A DNA stretch of 64,000 bases. Source: Bromus sterilis (lineage: Eukaryota; Streptophyta; Magnoliopsida; Poales; Poaceae). The stretch spans positions 220,441,501-220,505,500 of the forward strand of contig OX465596.1 in the NCBI GenBank assembly GCA_950022295.1, in the 5' to 3' direction. Positions 23,238 to 34,830 of this stretch are shown here, one piece after another (positions within the stretch are counted from its first letter, which is position 1; every line of letters starts with the position of its first letter). The translations under genes were made by a program, and so were the position numbers. The notes beneath the pieces were generated by a model that saw only the letters and a program-made list of their open reading frames with translations, searched no databases and was not told the origin of the DNA.

Positions 23238-24056
23238 AGGTGTAGTTGATCGCAAATTCGCATCGTCTCTGAGAGGTACCCACGAAGCACGCAAGACGGT
23301 AAACACTGGAAAGCAATCAACGAGCAAGCATCTATTACTCCGAAGCAAACACGAGCAAGCATCAAAAGTAAGGCAACACGAGACATCGCACCTACCGTCG
23401 AGAGCGGTTACTAACAGGTTAAGTGGAGTACTCGTCGCACACGACGATACCGCACGTTTACGATGGTTCAAGTTGTTTAGCTACACAAGGTGAGCAAAAG
23501 GTTGTTTACATGGCATATCACTCAAGCATGGCATAGCACACAAACATGGCAAGAGGTGAAGAAAAATAAACTATCTAATCTAGTCACTTTAAGTGGGGGG
23601 TAAAACCTATACATGTCAACTACTACGGACCCCACAATATTTATTGCATTTGGTACTGTTCTATCATAAACATAATTTTATTATTTTTATTAGCAATCAA
23701 GAGCAGCATAACCACAAAGTACACAAAAAACTAATCAAGTTACATATAAAGAACACCCCAAACGGAGTTACGGTTAAAAAGATACAAGCAAAACAAGTTT
23801 GGAACACAATCTGCCAAACATAAGGAAGCACACTTTGGAGCATTGCATAAACAGCGTAATGAATACAAACATGCTCACAAATGATATGCAACTAAAGTAG
23901 ACATGGCAGGGAAGGCATGGCAAAAAGAATCATGCAAAAAGGAATCATGAACAACTAGTTATAGCCCAAGCCAAATGCAATAAAACATTACTGGGCTAGG
24001 ACTTAGTGAAAATCAGAGAAATATGGCAGAAATTGTTATTTTTATGCTGTATAAAA
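23238..24056 (-). repeat. TE-A1 LTR, middle segment
   Basis: It aligns to the intron and exon-2 region of the TE-A2 LTR (about 39974-40750; for example GTCGAGAGCGGTTACTA and TTCAAGTTGTTTAGCTACAC) but is clearly diverged. The exon-2 counterpart is no longer recognisable as open. It ends at the TAAAA duplication of the copia solo LTR. Confidence 0.7.
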
Positions 24057-25771
24057 TGTTGGGATACGGGGCAGAAAACACAAAATTTTCATACCTACGG
24101 TACCCGAACCGAAGATCTATGCTATGGCGATGTAAAGTAACGGAGGGAATCGGTGTTCATACCTTTGAAGACCGAAAGAGGGAAACGTTCTTGCGAACGT
24201 GGCTGGCGTAGACTCGGAACTATGACCTCCCTGTCGTGTAGAAGACCACCACCGGCGAGGATGACTCCCGGTAAACCTCCAGCGACGAAGTAGCACCACA
24301 GGTGTAGTGCCTCGAAGAGATTATACACGTACGGTACAATCGATGTTCCTCGCGGGCCCCAAACCAGGCGAGCAGCGGAAGAAAAATGGCTACGGATCCC
24401 GACTCCAGCAGAACAACGGCCTGCCTTATGATGGAGAACTCCAATCCAGGTGCAGACTCCAAACAAGGGGAGTCCACTTCCGGGAAGGAGAAGGAGGAAG
24501 AAGGAGATATTGGTGTGTTGGAAAAGGGGGGGGGTCTACCCCTCCTTATATTGGCCAAGGGGGGGTGCCATCCTCCTCCCCTCCCCCATGTGGGACTAAA
24601 CTCCCAAGGGGGGGGGAGTGCGCCGGCCAAGGGGGGTGGTGGGCCCCACCCTTGCCGCCAAGCCCAAGGGGGGAGACCCCCTCCTCCCTTAATGGGCCCC
24701 ATGGGCCCATTTAGCCTTTTTCCCATTTTTTAATTTATTTAATATGTTTTAAGTATTTAATTCAGATAATTAAATAATAAAACATTATTAAAACAATTAA
24801 ACTTTATTTTGAACTATTCAAAATGTCCGGAAACCATTCCGTCCTCCTCCGGAACTGTTCCGGTGATTCCTCCTATTTCACCGATTGATCCCGTAACTGT
24901 CCTATGCATCGATTGCCCTTCAGTGTAACACCCTAACGGTCCGGGAAACATCATACATGGTCGAGACTTTTCTCATTGACCAATGACTAGTCAGTTGGAC
25001 CTGGTTACAATCCTTGACAACCCCTGCGCTTCCATCGAATGAACTTCGATCGCTTTTGGAAACCGTTAACGATACGACGTAATCCCTTTGTGCTGCGGTA
25101 CTTTGTTTGTCCGAGGTTTGATCGTCGGTATCTTACATACCGTGTTCACATCTCGTTCACAACAAACAACTTCTCTCTTCCATGATCATTGCATCTCTTG
25201 TGACCTAGTCACGTCCTTGCAAGGTGTTGATGCAATATCACGGAGTGGGCCCAGAGTACCTGTCCTGTCACAAGGACTGACAAATCCCGCTCTGATCTAT
25301 TAACATACTCATCAACCATCTATTTCGGAATACCCAAAGTGCACCGTTATAGCCAGCATATTTCAGTCAGGCGATGGGATACAAATCAAGGTCTCCTCAT
25401 AGATGACAATTACGTATGATCGTTACGGTCTAAGGACTAAGCCATATGTTACAAAGTCATAGCAACGCTGAACTATGTGACTCGATCACATTGCAATACT
25501 TTAGGTGGGTGTACGTCCATCACATCATTCCCCTTAACGATATGACCTCATTGTCAATGGACTTAAGTGTCGCCATGATCAGGAAAGCTTGATCAATCAA
25601 TTGCCCAATGAGATAGTTTACCCGAGTTATACTACGGACCATGTGTTATACTACACCTGTATTAGTATTTCCAAGTAGTACAGTTGTAGCACAGTATAAA
25701 ACGTATTATGAACAAAACGGGATATGTGACAAATATCTTTATTAATTTGTCTCTAGGGCACATGTCCAACA
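24057..25771 (-). mobile_element. BARE/Angela-like copia solo LTR (1715 bp)
   Basis: It begins TGTTGGGATACGG and ends GTCCAACA on the plus strand, giving TGTTGGACATG...CCCAACA in element orientation. The flanks are TAAAA (24052-24056) and TAAAC (25772-25776), a 4/5 match for the target duplication. A TATA-like TATAAGG lies near 24545 on the minus strand. Length and ends fit LTRs of the BARE/WIS/Angela lineage (from memory). There is no internal sequence, so it is a solo LTR. Short open frames in its GC-rich part (24220-24733) are not genes. Confidence 0.85.
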
Positions 25772-25776
25772 TAAAC

Positions 25777-27626
25777 AGGATCGAAAATATATGCAAAAGT
25801 GTAGCAACATGACATAACAATATATGAGTATGAACTAGACATGATGGTGATTAGGTACAAACAAGAATAAAGGTCATAGGCATAACAGATCGAAAGATAT
25901 TAAGCATGCAACATGGCATCGGAACGTTATAGACTTAGAGAAAAACAGAGGTGGCTGTCAAAAACAGTGACATAACAACTTTGGAGATCAATAACTATAT
26001 GACCAGCAAGCATATCATGACAATGCAATACATGTAATGGAAGTAGACATGATGCTTAACAGTATGCAAAAGAATCAATGCAATAGGCCTCATGGATGAC
26101 TCACAATCATCAACCAAAGTTGCAATAAAATAACAGCAGCAACACATAACAGCAATTAGTAGCAGTTAACGACCTGATTCCCACTTCAACACAGATTAAC
26201 AACATCAAGATGGCCTCAAATAAAAATGCTCACAAAAGATGGATTGAATTATACACAATTCTACGTAATTTTCCTTTTGGGCGCAACGTCATCCGGGCTA
26301 CGGTTTAATCGCAATTATCGTTGCAAAATTGAATCAGCAGCACAAATATAAAGGACTTAGCAGAAAATTGTGGTCCTAAAAAAACAGATTAAAAAAAAGG
26401 AAAACGGCCAGCTCACCCCTTGGGCTCGGCCCAAGTCGCCCTGGGAGGCGCTAGGCTGGCGGGTTGGACGGTCTTGGCCGATCGTGGCGCGCGTGGGCCT
26501 GGCCCAAGTCGGCGGCGACGGTTGGCACGGCCGTCCCCGTCCCGATCCCGACGGGATCCCGCGACAGCGGCTCTCAGGACGGCCTCCGGCGAGGCAGGCG
26601 GCGCAGAGCGGCGCGGAGGAGGGCTGGGGAGGAGCGGTGGAGGCGGATCCAGCCGATTCGAGGCCAAGGAGACGCCGACGTGCTCCCAGCGGCGACGCGA
26701 CAAGCTCGGGAGGCCGCGACCATGGCGCGCGGTGGCCGTCTCTGGCACGACGGCTCGGCGTCCCTGGAACAGAGGAGGGAGGAGGTGAGGGCAAGCGAGG
26801 GGAGAAGAGGAGGCAGCGGCACTCACCAGGGGAGGTGCGACGACGAGCTCACCGAAGCGCGATGCACGGCGGCGGGGCACCTCGGCGTGGAGGTGGAGGC
26901 GCGGGCCTAGCAGCCCAGATCCGGCCCACGGCGGACCGGCGGCGGCTCCAGGGGCCCTGCGGGGCCCTAACTGCGGTGGGAGGCTGGGGACTCGATCTGA
27001 GCCCCAGATCTGATGATCTGACGGCTGAAATCGCTTGGGGATCAGGGTTTCGGGGAGAGAGGGACTAGATGGAAGATTTGGGGATTTTGTGAGGAGGGTG
27101 GCTGCAATTTTGGACTAGTGGGAACCCTAGAAGGGCTAGGAGAGGGGGTGGTCTTTATATAGCCCAGGTGGCTGGCAGTTTGCAAAAACATCCCCGGTTT
27201 TCCTCTCGCGTGCGTGGTGTTTACGTTTCTGACCGCCGGGGGTCCGCAGGACCTCCGATTCGGGTAAAACTTTGAACTGCGCGATCAGCGCGTCGAGCCG
27301 GCAGTGTTCACCTCGCGCTGGAACCGTTCCGAGAACACTTTCCGGCACGCTATAAAAATAACCCGTTTAATTATTAAACGGGTTTTTTCGTTCCGTTGGC
27401 TGCGGCTGGTCTCGTGCGGTTTTCGCGACGGTGAATGGGTGAAACCCGGTGTCGCAAAGGTCGAGTGTCAAGGTGGCAAGGGTCGGTCTCCGTCCGGTAT
27501 GAGATAAGAGGGGGAAATAATCGCCGATTGATAAATCGGGGATGCAAACACCGCAAACAAATCAGACAATCAAACAATTCACACTGAAACGAAAATTTTA
27601 ATTTTTGTGAAATCTGGGCTGTTAGA
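25777..27626 (-). repeat. TE-A1 LTR, promoter-side segment
   Basis: This holds the U3 and promoter side of the solo LTR: a GC-rich block (26400-27060), a TATA box at 27154-27161, then AT-rich sequence to the end at 27626. A GTGAGC donor-like site ends the GC-rich block at 26417, as in TE-A2, TE-R and TE-E. Overlapping open frames on both strands across 26357-27068 are compositional. Confidence 0.75.
27154..27161 (-). promoter_or_regulatory. TATA box of TE-A1
   Basis: TATATAAA on the minus strand lies upstream of the GC-rich exon-like block, matching the position of CTATATATAG in both TE-A2 LTRs. Confidence 0.6.
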
Positions 27627-27631
27627 CACAC

Positions 27632-28502
27632 CCTCAGGCGATTCATCGAGCTCTCAGAAGAGAAAAGCCGATCTACAACAACAACAACACAACCTCTCGC
27701 AAGCGTAGCAGTCAGAACCATCGCCCACAACGCACCGCCAGCGCCTGCAATACCAACAAGGCAAGTAGTAGTAATCCAAGAACGGAGCATGACACCCTAG
27801 GAAGAAAAATACCCAGAAGCGCATGGCCGGATCTACATGATACAAGAAGGAATACCATCAAACAGGCAGCAGAAGCAGGTCACCAGACAAGTTTTCCTCG
27901 TAGTCTCCTCGCACCCTGTTGTCCCAGAATACATGAGCAGGTCCGAGAATGAAATCACCTTCTCCCGAGAAGACCACCCGCCAGCGATCCCGCGCCCAGG
28001 ACACGCTGCACTAGTACTCGAAGCAAGAATCGGAAACTACGACATGTCACGTGTCTTCATGGACGGCGGCAGCGGAATCAACATCATATTCCCCATAACC
28101 CCGGAAGAAATGCTCATCCAAGACTCAACACTAAAAAATTCAGGAACAAAGTTTCATGGAATCGTTCTAGGGAAAGCAGTATACCCCCTCTGAAAAATAA
28201 GTCTCGAGGTGGTTTTTGGCAGCACGAACAACTTCCGCAAAGAGACATTGGACTTCGAAGTGGTCAACTGGAAATCACAATACCACGCCATCTTAGGACG
28301 ACCAGCCTTCGCGCATTTCATGGCAGTGCCACACTACGCCTACCTCAAGATGAAAATGCCAGGCCCACGAGGAGTGATCACAGTCAGCGACAGCTTCGTC
28401 AGATCCGACCGCTGCGACAAAGAATTCCAAAAAATATCAGAAACCTTCGGAGCACACCAAGCCAGCGGAGCCACAGCATCAGCGGAAGAGGCCCTACCAT
28501 AG
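27632..28502 (+). pseudogene. pro: TE-G gag C-terminus and aspartic protease
   Basis: This continues the gag from 1302 after TE-A1. The Gln/Thr-rich gag end is followed by EITFSREDHPPAIPRPGHAA, the protease-type active site RVFMDGGSGINII (Asp-Gly-Gly) and YHAILGRPAFAHFMAVPHY, as in Tat-lineage elements. Two in-frame stops break it: a TAG at 27798-27800 and a TGA between LGKAVYPL and KISLEV at about 28191-28193. The protein ends at 28500-28502 without any RT. It stands just before a tandem array and an antisense gene, so TE-G is gag-protease-only. Confidence 0.8.
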
Positions 28503-28650
28503 AAGCAAAATGGATCCGCAACAATCTACCGTCCTTAGGGCTACTAAGCCATCGATCCAAATAAAGGGGATGTCTTCAAGCAACAGCCCCCGTTGTGTAA
28601 GAAACAAAGGAGAAATATTGAAAATATTTTTCCAAAAGTTCTTTTTATCG

Positions 28651-29194
28651 GCACTCGGGGGCTCGCCGAAGAAGCCACCCCCCGAGGCGTTCTTCACAAA
28701 CGCGACTCTAAAAAATTGGCACTCGGGGGCTCGCCGAAGCAGCCACCCCCCGAGGCGTTCTTCACAAACGCGACTCTAAAAAAATTGGCACTCGGGGGCT
28801 CTCCGAAGCAGCCACCCCCCGAGGCGTTCTTCGCAAACGTGACTCTAAAAAATTGGCACTCGGGGGCTCGCCAAAGCAGCCACCCCCCGAGGCGTTCTTC
28901 GCAAACGCGACTCTAAAAAATTGGCACTCGGGGCTCGCCAAAGCAACCACCCCCCGAGGCGTTCTTTGCAAAAACGACTCTAAAAAATTGGCAGTCGGGG
29001 GCTCGCCGAAACAGCCACCGCCCGAGGCGTTCTTCGCAAATGCGACTCTAAAAAATTAGCACTCGGGGGCTCGCCGAAGCAGCCACCCCCCGAGGCGTTC
29101 TTCGCAAACGCGACTCTAAAAAATTTGGCACCCGGGGGCCCGCCGAAGCAGCCACCCCCCGAGGCGTTCTTCGCATACGCGACTCTAAAAATCG
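28651..29194 (+). repeat. 68-bp tandem array in TE-G (8 copies)
   Basis: Units start at about 28651, 28719, 28788, 28856, 28924, 28991, 29059 and 29128, with 67-69 bp periods. Each has a GCACTCGGGGGCTCGCC head and a GCGACTCTAAAAAATTG tail. The period is not a multiple of three, so open frames through it are not real protein. Tandem arrays downstream of the coding part are known for Tat/Ogre-type elements. Confidence 0.92.
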
Positions 29195-29342
29195 GCGAGA
29201 AGGGACCCCTCGCCCAAAAACTCAGCAGCTGACAAGACAAACCTATACCACGCAAGTTTGATTTACATCAGATGAACAAAGTAAAGCAAAATAGAACAAC
29301 AACAAAACATTGCTCAGCAAAGGAACGAACGCCAAGCAAAGG

Positions 29343-32300
29343 CTAATCCCCAGGCTCTGACTTTACTTTACACAGAGCACCCAACCGACGGTCATTATCC
29401 TCGACCACCCACTTCACAACTTCATTTGCAGGCTCATCATCCACGGCGTAATGATCGTCCATCGGCTGAGCTCGACCACCAAGAGGACCTCGAGCTGCCA
29501 ACATAATATTAACCCCCAGCCAATGACTATGGACAAAGGCAAAAGCACAGCGAGCACCTGCATAAATCTGGTGATTAACTACGCGCCGAAGATCCGCAGG
29601 CTAGGAGAACATCCGACAAAGATTCTCAAGACATGAAGGGACAGGATCCAAAGGGTAAAACTCAGCAAAAATTCTGCCAAAAACTCCGCGACAGTACTCA
29701 AGAGCCCGCGGTACCCTCTCAACTCGCATTCGCAAAACGGCGAACACCCGAGCACGCGCCCTATCCATCCAGAAAGGATTGTTCGCCTGCACAACCGGTT
29801 CCTCCATCCGCAGCAACTCAGACTGTACTGCCTCATCTTCCTCACGAGAATGCCCAGCAAGCACTTTGCAACGAAGAACAAAGGTCAGCCACAGAGCACA
29901 AAGGAAAGAACCCGTGCAGCCGAGCGGTCGAAGAAAAGAGCAAACTCACCCTTCAGAAGGTCAGACAGCTTCACCATCCAAGCCGCCAAGCCATCCAAGA
30001 CAGCCTCAGCACGCTCGCGTTTCGAGCGATGGACCGCAAGAACACCTTTCAGTCGAACGATCTCACGTTCGGCCTCTTTCAGCCTAAAACAAATGGACTC
30101 GTAAGCACCTTCGCGAGCATCGTCCTTCAGCAAATTCCAAGCCCGAGAAACGCCCGGGATGGCCTACCGCAAAGAGAAACAAGTCAAAAGAAACAAGGCA
30201 ACAAGCATCACAAGAAAGTAAAGCAGGTCCATGAACTAGATCCGCCGTCCCGCAAGAGGCACATTACAACTGAAAGTTTTCAAAACAAAAACAGGGTCAC
30301 CCTACTCCTCAGCTGCATAATTGTTCGCCTCTACGACCAGTTGCAGATGGCGGGCCAGCCGAGTAGCCCGAGCACTCTGCTCGTCCGTGTAATCAGGCAA
30401 AGTATCCACCATGGAATCCTTAATAGGGAGACCATGGCCCAGAAGAACAACAATAGACGTGGCAAGCCCACTCACCACGTTCTCACGAGCCAAGCCCTCC
30501 AGCTGATCACCATCCGGACCGAAGGCAGCTACCAGAGAATCAAGACCCTCAGGACGCTCCACCGCATCTGGGAACATATGCTCATGGAGAAGCTTCAGGA
30601 GAGTTGAAGCCCGAGCACAGACACCCCCAACAGCCAGAACAGCGCCCGAGACAGCATCTACAGAGCCACGGAGAACACACAAACCTGCAACAGCAACCTC
30701 CACCGCTCCAATACCCACAGAAACTGGAAAAAGGAAAAAGTTTAAAATTCCAACAATCTCAGAGACAAACAAACCCCAGTAAACGAACGACAGGAAGAGC
30801 CCACTCACCAGTCAGAGAGCCCGCCAAATCCTGTAGGCGCTCGCACTCAGCCTTCTCGACCTGGAGAAAGTGCTGCTCCACCTGCCGCAATCGCTCGAGT
30901 TCGCCATGCTGCGCCTGCAGCTCCTTTTCCTTGGATTCCAGAGCAGCCTGAAGCTTGGCAAGCTCCTTCTTTGCAGCCTCCGCCCGCTTGTCAGCACCCT
31001 TCTTACGGCCTACAAAACAAAACATCAGTCAGGCAAAATCAATGAGCAAAAGAAACAAAGACAAGGAATCAGGATCTCACGTCTCATAGCAGTCAAGCTC
31101 CACTGGACCGAGTCGTGAGCGCGTCGCCACCGATCAGTTTCAGAGAGCACACATTCGCACATCAGGAACAAAGGCTGCACCCAAGCAAATACGTCAAGAC
31201 AAGAGCAAAGGAAAGAAGAAAATCAAAGACTACAACCAATCACAAATGATTGCTTGCAGCCTCGGGGGCTACTCCCAATATGTATAAGCAAAGACCAAAA
31301 TCGCAGACCACAACCACTCACAAGTGACTACGTGTAGCATCGGGGGCTACTATAGCAAAGCACAGAAGGGCAAAAAAATCACACACCTGCTCCGCCATAC
31401 GATCAAAGAACTTCGCTTTATCCTCGGCAGAAAGATCCCGCCTCGTCAAGAAATGCTCCTCAGGGATCACAGGCTTAACATCCGGAGGAAAGTCCCCTTC
31501 AGGAGCCGCAACAGCCGCGGCGGACCCCCCAGATGGAGCAGTCGCAGAAGTTCCCTCCGCGCCTGCAGTCACAGGAGCCGTCCCAGCACCCGAAGCCGCA
31601 GGAGTGGCGGAACCAGCCAGCCGATCAGACACATCACCAGAATCAGTCGAAGGAGCAGCGACAGCACCAGCACTCGCAGAAGAAGCAGCCGGAGCAGGAG
31701 CAGTACTACAAAACAGTTTATCTTCAGAACACCAGCCAAAGCAATGAAAATCATATATGACAAAGAGGAAATGTATACTAACCCAGCAGGCGCAGCGCCT
31801 GGACGCAGCAATATCCCAAACCTGCGTTTCTTCGAGGCAGCGGGAGGAGGACACGGCACAGCCGGCTGCACGACCGCTGGCAAGTCATCACCGTCCCCCG
31901 CCGCATCACGACCACTCGCAGGGCGAGTGCGCTTGACACGAAGGGGACTTGAATCCCCAGAGTCATCAGCAACTGACGGTGGGGCACCCACAAACTCGAC
32001 AGCAATAGCACCCGAAGCGCCAGAAGCACCCCCACCACCCTCAGGCACAGGATCAACATCAACTTCACCAGGTTCATCGAGTATATCCGCATATTCAGGT
32101 TGCGGAGGATTGTTCAACAAAGGGATGTGACCCTACAGACCAAACCAACATCAGCAGTCAACAGAAACAAGTCACCAGTACAAAAAATAAATCAAAGAAA
32201 AGTACCTGAGGAAGCGACAAGTCGGCAGAGTAAGGACGAACAAGACTCTGCTCCCCAATGCTCGTGCACTTTGTGACTTGCTGAACCCGGGCCAAAAGGT

Positions 32301-33091
32301 CATCATCGGAAAATTCCTCGGGTGAACACGTGGTCGAGTCATCAGGCCCAATGTATTGCCACATGGGACGCACCCGATGATGAAGCGACGCACACGTCTT
32401 CTGAAAAACACGGAGATAATCTGGCAACCGGTCAATTCATCCTTCAAAGCAGTAATCCTCTGCACAAACGGTTCCACGAGAGACGACTCGCGAGTAGACA
32501 AAGGATGCGCCCATGAAGATCGCTTAATCGCCTGCGCAGCAGGATCGAAATGGGGCAGACCAAGTCGCTGGCCCTCAATGCATCGGTCCTTCATATAAAA
32601 CCAGCTCCTCTGCCACGAAAAGACGGAGTCCAGCTTCTCCAGATCAAAATAGGCAGATTTCTCCTTAATGGAAATACCCACGCCCCCAAAGGGGATATTC
32701 AGAATTTGTCCTCTTCACATTGAAGAGACGTTTCCAGAGGCCCCAATGGGGATAGATCCCCAAAAACCCTCACAGAGCGTAATGAAACAGCAATGTGCAG
32801 AATCCCGTTGGGGGTCAAATCATGCAGTTGAAACTGATAGGCGCAAAGCAACCCCCGAAGGAAAGGATGAATTGGAAGTGCAAAACCACGGGGGGAGAAA
32901 CTCTGAAAGCATACCCGCTCATCTGGATGGGGCGCAGGAACCTCCTCATCCCCACGAATCCGGGCGGCATCACGCGCCACCACGCCGTCGGCCACCAGCT
33001 CATCCAAATCTGCAGCTCCAAAAGCAGAGCGCTCCCATTTGCCGGTCATCCTCGCCGACTCCTGCGCTGCACTACGGGGACGTTTGGACAT
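29343..33091 (-). pseudogene. TE-G antisense additional ORF (Tat-type), about 8 exons
   Basis: A spliced gene antisense to its retrotransposon, of the type known as an additional ORF in Tat-lineage elements. It starts at the ATG at 33091 (MSKRPRSAAQ). Exon 1 (to 32206) holds the plant-transposon domain with GFALPIHPFLRGLLCAYQFQ and LTPNGILHIA, then YFDLEKLDSVFSWQRSWFYM. Later exons are about 32132-31783 (acidic, Pro/Gly-rich), 31705-31387 (Ala-rich, then FFDRMAEQ), 31174-31081, 31009-30809 (coiled coil: ELAKLQAALESKEKELQAQH), 30723-30302, 30163-29950 and 29863-29343. Most borders show GT/AG. Decay includes frameshifts near 32715-32770 and 32428, a TAG at 29601-29603, and an unresolved exon 6 end. 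Function unknown. Confidence 0.75.
31174..31351 (+). repeat. Duplicated segment with polypurine-tract-like core in TE-G
   Basis: Two copies of a roughly 77-bp unit (about 31196-31273 and 31274-31351) each end in TCGGGGGCTACT. That resembles the real polypurine tract AGGGGGCTAC at 34369-34378. They lie in an intron of the antisense gene. Confidence 0.5.
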
Positions 33092-34366
33092 GGATCTTAA
33101 ACTGGCAAGCCGCACGAAAAGGCAGGCGGAAGGCAAAGAACAATGAAGGAAGAAGAAAGAGAGGCAGGAGAAGGGAATGGCTGGGTAAAAACCTAAACAC
33201 ACCAGACCCCCAGGCATTTAACCAATAGTCGGAGCAAGCAAATCGTCACCACTCGTTGTGGAATCCAGCAGACGTGGCACGATCCCACGATAGCCGATAA
33301 ACATGGAAAACTCAACCGGCGCACTAACCATACCGCCCACCGCGCGCGAAAAACGAGGGCCATCATCACGAAGTGCGAAATTTTCGGGCAACAGATGTCA
33401 AGTCACTTCATTTTCACTTAACATGGCGACCCAACCTGTCAGGCGAACCAGCAAACGTCACACCTCAGCAACGCGTCTCAAGCACGCATCTTCGGTCAGC
33501 ATCCAACTCTTTACAAACTTTTTCATGTTATTTCAAAAATCTTTTACTCCCATTGGAAGTACCTTTATTCGAGTTCGTGTGCTCCCTCACCCCAAAGGCA
33601 AAATGTGCTCGAGTGATCACTCGCACCAGTAGAAAAAAACATACTCTCAGAGTTCGGGTGCTCCCTCACCCCGAAAGCAGTAAAGCATTCGAGTGACTAC
33701 TCGCAAAAGAGACTCAACAATTCAACAAAGATGACTTACTCGCGCACTCGACGACATTCCGAGTGGGTGCTTTCTTATTTTCCTCGCCTGAGTTCATTAC
33801 AACACTCCGCGAGTGACTGCTAAAAACGCTCACTTGATTGTTTATTCCAAGTGGGTGCATCGCTAACCAGGATCTGTGCCTCTACAAAAACAACTATGCC
33901 TGCGCTACGACACACTGTACCCAGATGCCACGCAAGCTTAGCGTGTAGGTAAGACCCCGCTGCGCAGAACGGCCGGGCCGGGACTTGCCGCAGAGCGATT
34001 TCACTCCCGACCTTTTCCATGCGCTCGCATGATAGAAAGAGCCGAGTGGACGCGCTCAGGCTATGTGCTCAGACTGGAAGCAATTGATCCTATAAGACCT
34101 GCAGCGGCATGACTTTGCTTGACACCGGTCGTTCCAAGTTCATGTCGAGGGACATGAGCTTGATTTGGCTACTGTGGTATTTTTCACTAGCACAATTCAC
34201 CAAGGCTCGACCAGTCGACTCCTTGGGCCCTGTCAGCTTAGCAATCCCTCGAAACAGATATTGTCATGGCTCAAAACTGCCAGCGACCCGTGGCGATGAC
34301 ACGCTTGGAAACAATAAAGCGCAGATGAATTCGAGTCCCCGCGCGACTCTTCGAGTCCCCCAAGAA
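33092..34366 (+). other. TE-G 3' untranslated region
   Basis: About 1.3 kb lies between the antisense gene start and the 3' LTR. It contains a roughly 95-bp imperfect duplication (near 33565-33705; shared core GTGCTCCCTCACCCC and ACTCGCA) and further GAGTG-rich degenerate copies to 33870. A segment around 33945-33985 matches TE-G2 near 50255-50295 in reverse. The promoter of the antisense gene should lie here, but I see no clear TATA box. No coding sequence on the plus strand. Confidence 0.55.
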
Positions 34367-34378
34367 CTAGGGGGCTAC
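34367..34378 (+). other. TE-G polypurine tract
   Basis: CTAGGGGGCTAC lies directly before the LTR start TGAAGAGG. Confidence 0.75.
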
Positions 34379-34830
34379 TGAAGAGGGGGTGACCCCACGA
34401 CTCCTGCATGAAAGGCTACCTGGTGCATATGAAGACAGAAGGACCGCTGCGAAGCTACGACAAGCCCACGATTGGCCCAACCAGGCACCGACGTAGGAGT
34501 CCGTGACTAACTTGGAAGGTGCAACTTGGCGTACAAGGCAAAGACTAGAACTAGGAAACCATCTCTGTAACCTAGTACGGACTCCCTGCGACCTAACCAA
34601 ATATATAAAGGCTGGGAGGGGAGACATCAAGGACAACTCAATATGCATCTACTCATCTAGCCTTGCGAGAAATCGCGTTGGCCTCCATTGTAATCGCCCC
34701 CTCACGCAATAATATCGAGCAGGAAGTGCTTCTCCTGTTAGCCGACAAGTATCGTCCAACCTGTGCCTATCTCTATGACTAACCCAGGGTCCCTGACCAT
34801 GGGATTTGCCGGGGTTGATCCCCGTCAACA
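34379..34830 (+). repeat. TE-G 3' LTR (452 bp)
   Basis: It starts TGAAGAGGGGG after the polypurine tract and ends CCCCGTCAACA. A TATA box ATATATAAAG is at 34601-34610. The terminal half (AACCCAGGGTCC...CATGGGATTTGCC) matches the TE-G2 LTR in reverse at 49409-49455. The following GGTCC (34831-34835) is the probable duplication; its partner is left of the window. Confidence 0.82.

Larger units (their letters stand above)
1303..27626 (-). mobile_element. TE-A1: solo LTR of an A-family chromovirus, itself split by two insertions
   Basis: The left end is TGTAAGGCCCG and the right end ...GGGCTGTTAGA, where the terminal CA has become GA. Both ends are flanked by the 5-bp duplication CACAC (1298-1302 and 27627-27631). 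Removing TE-F and the copia solo LTR leaves three LTR pieces (1303-2153, about 23238-24056, 25777-27626) and no primer-binding site or coding region, so this is a solo LTR. It is related to the TE-A2 LTR but diverged, especially in the middle. About 0.8 kb of LTR corresponding to 39150-39972 of TE-A2 is missing at the TE-F right junction. The orientation follows the TATA box and the exon-like sequences. Confidence 0.85.

Noticed and set aside
26357..27068. Overlapping open frames on both strands in TE-A1
   Set aside because: High GC removes stops in all frames; the sequence is LTR promoter-proximal, not a gene.
28651..29194. CRISPR-like array
   Set aside because: The repeats are head-to-tail with no distinct spacers, in plant retrotransposon DNA.
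28510..29255. Short proteins with repeated PPPEAFF-type motifs
   Set aside because: They are translations of the 68-bp tandem array, whose period rotates the frame every copy.
29633..30607. 324-codon plus-strand frame
   Set aside because: It is the reverse of the antisense gene's later exons, with low-complexity composition and no motifs; splice sites support the minus strand.
31324..32130. 268-codon plus-strand Arg/Ser-rich frame
   Set aside because: Mirror of the Ala/Pro-rich minus-strand exons of the antisense gene.
32668..33228. 186-codon plus-strand frame
   Set aside because: Opposite strand of antisense-gene exon 1, which has the family motifs.
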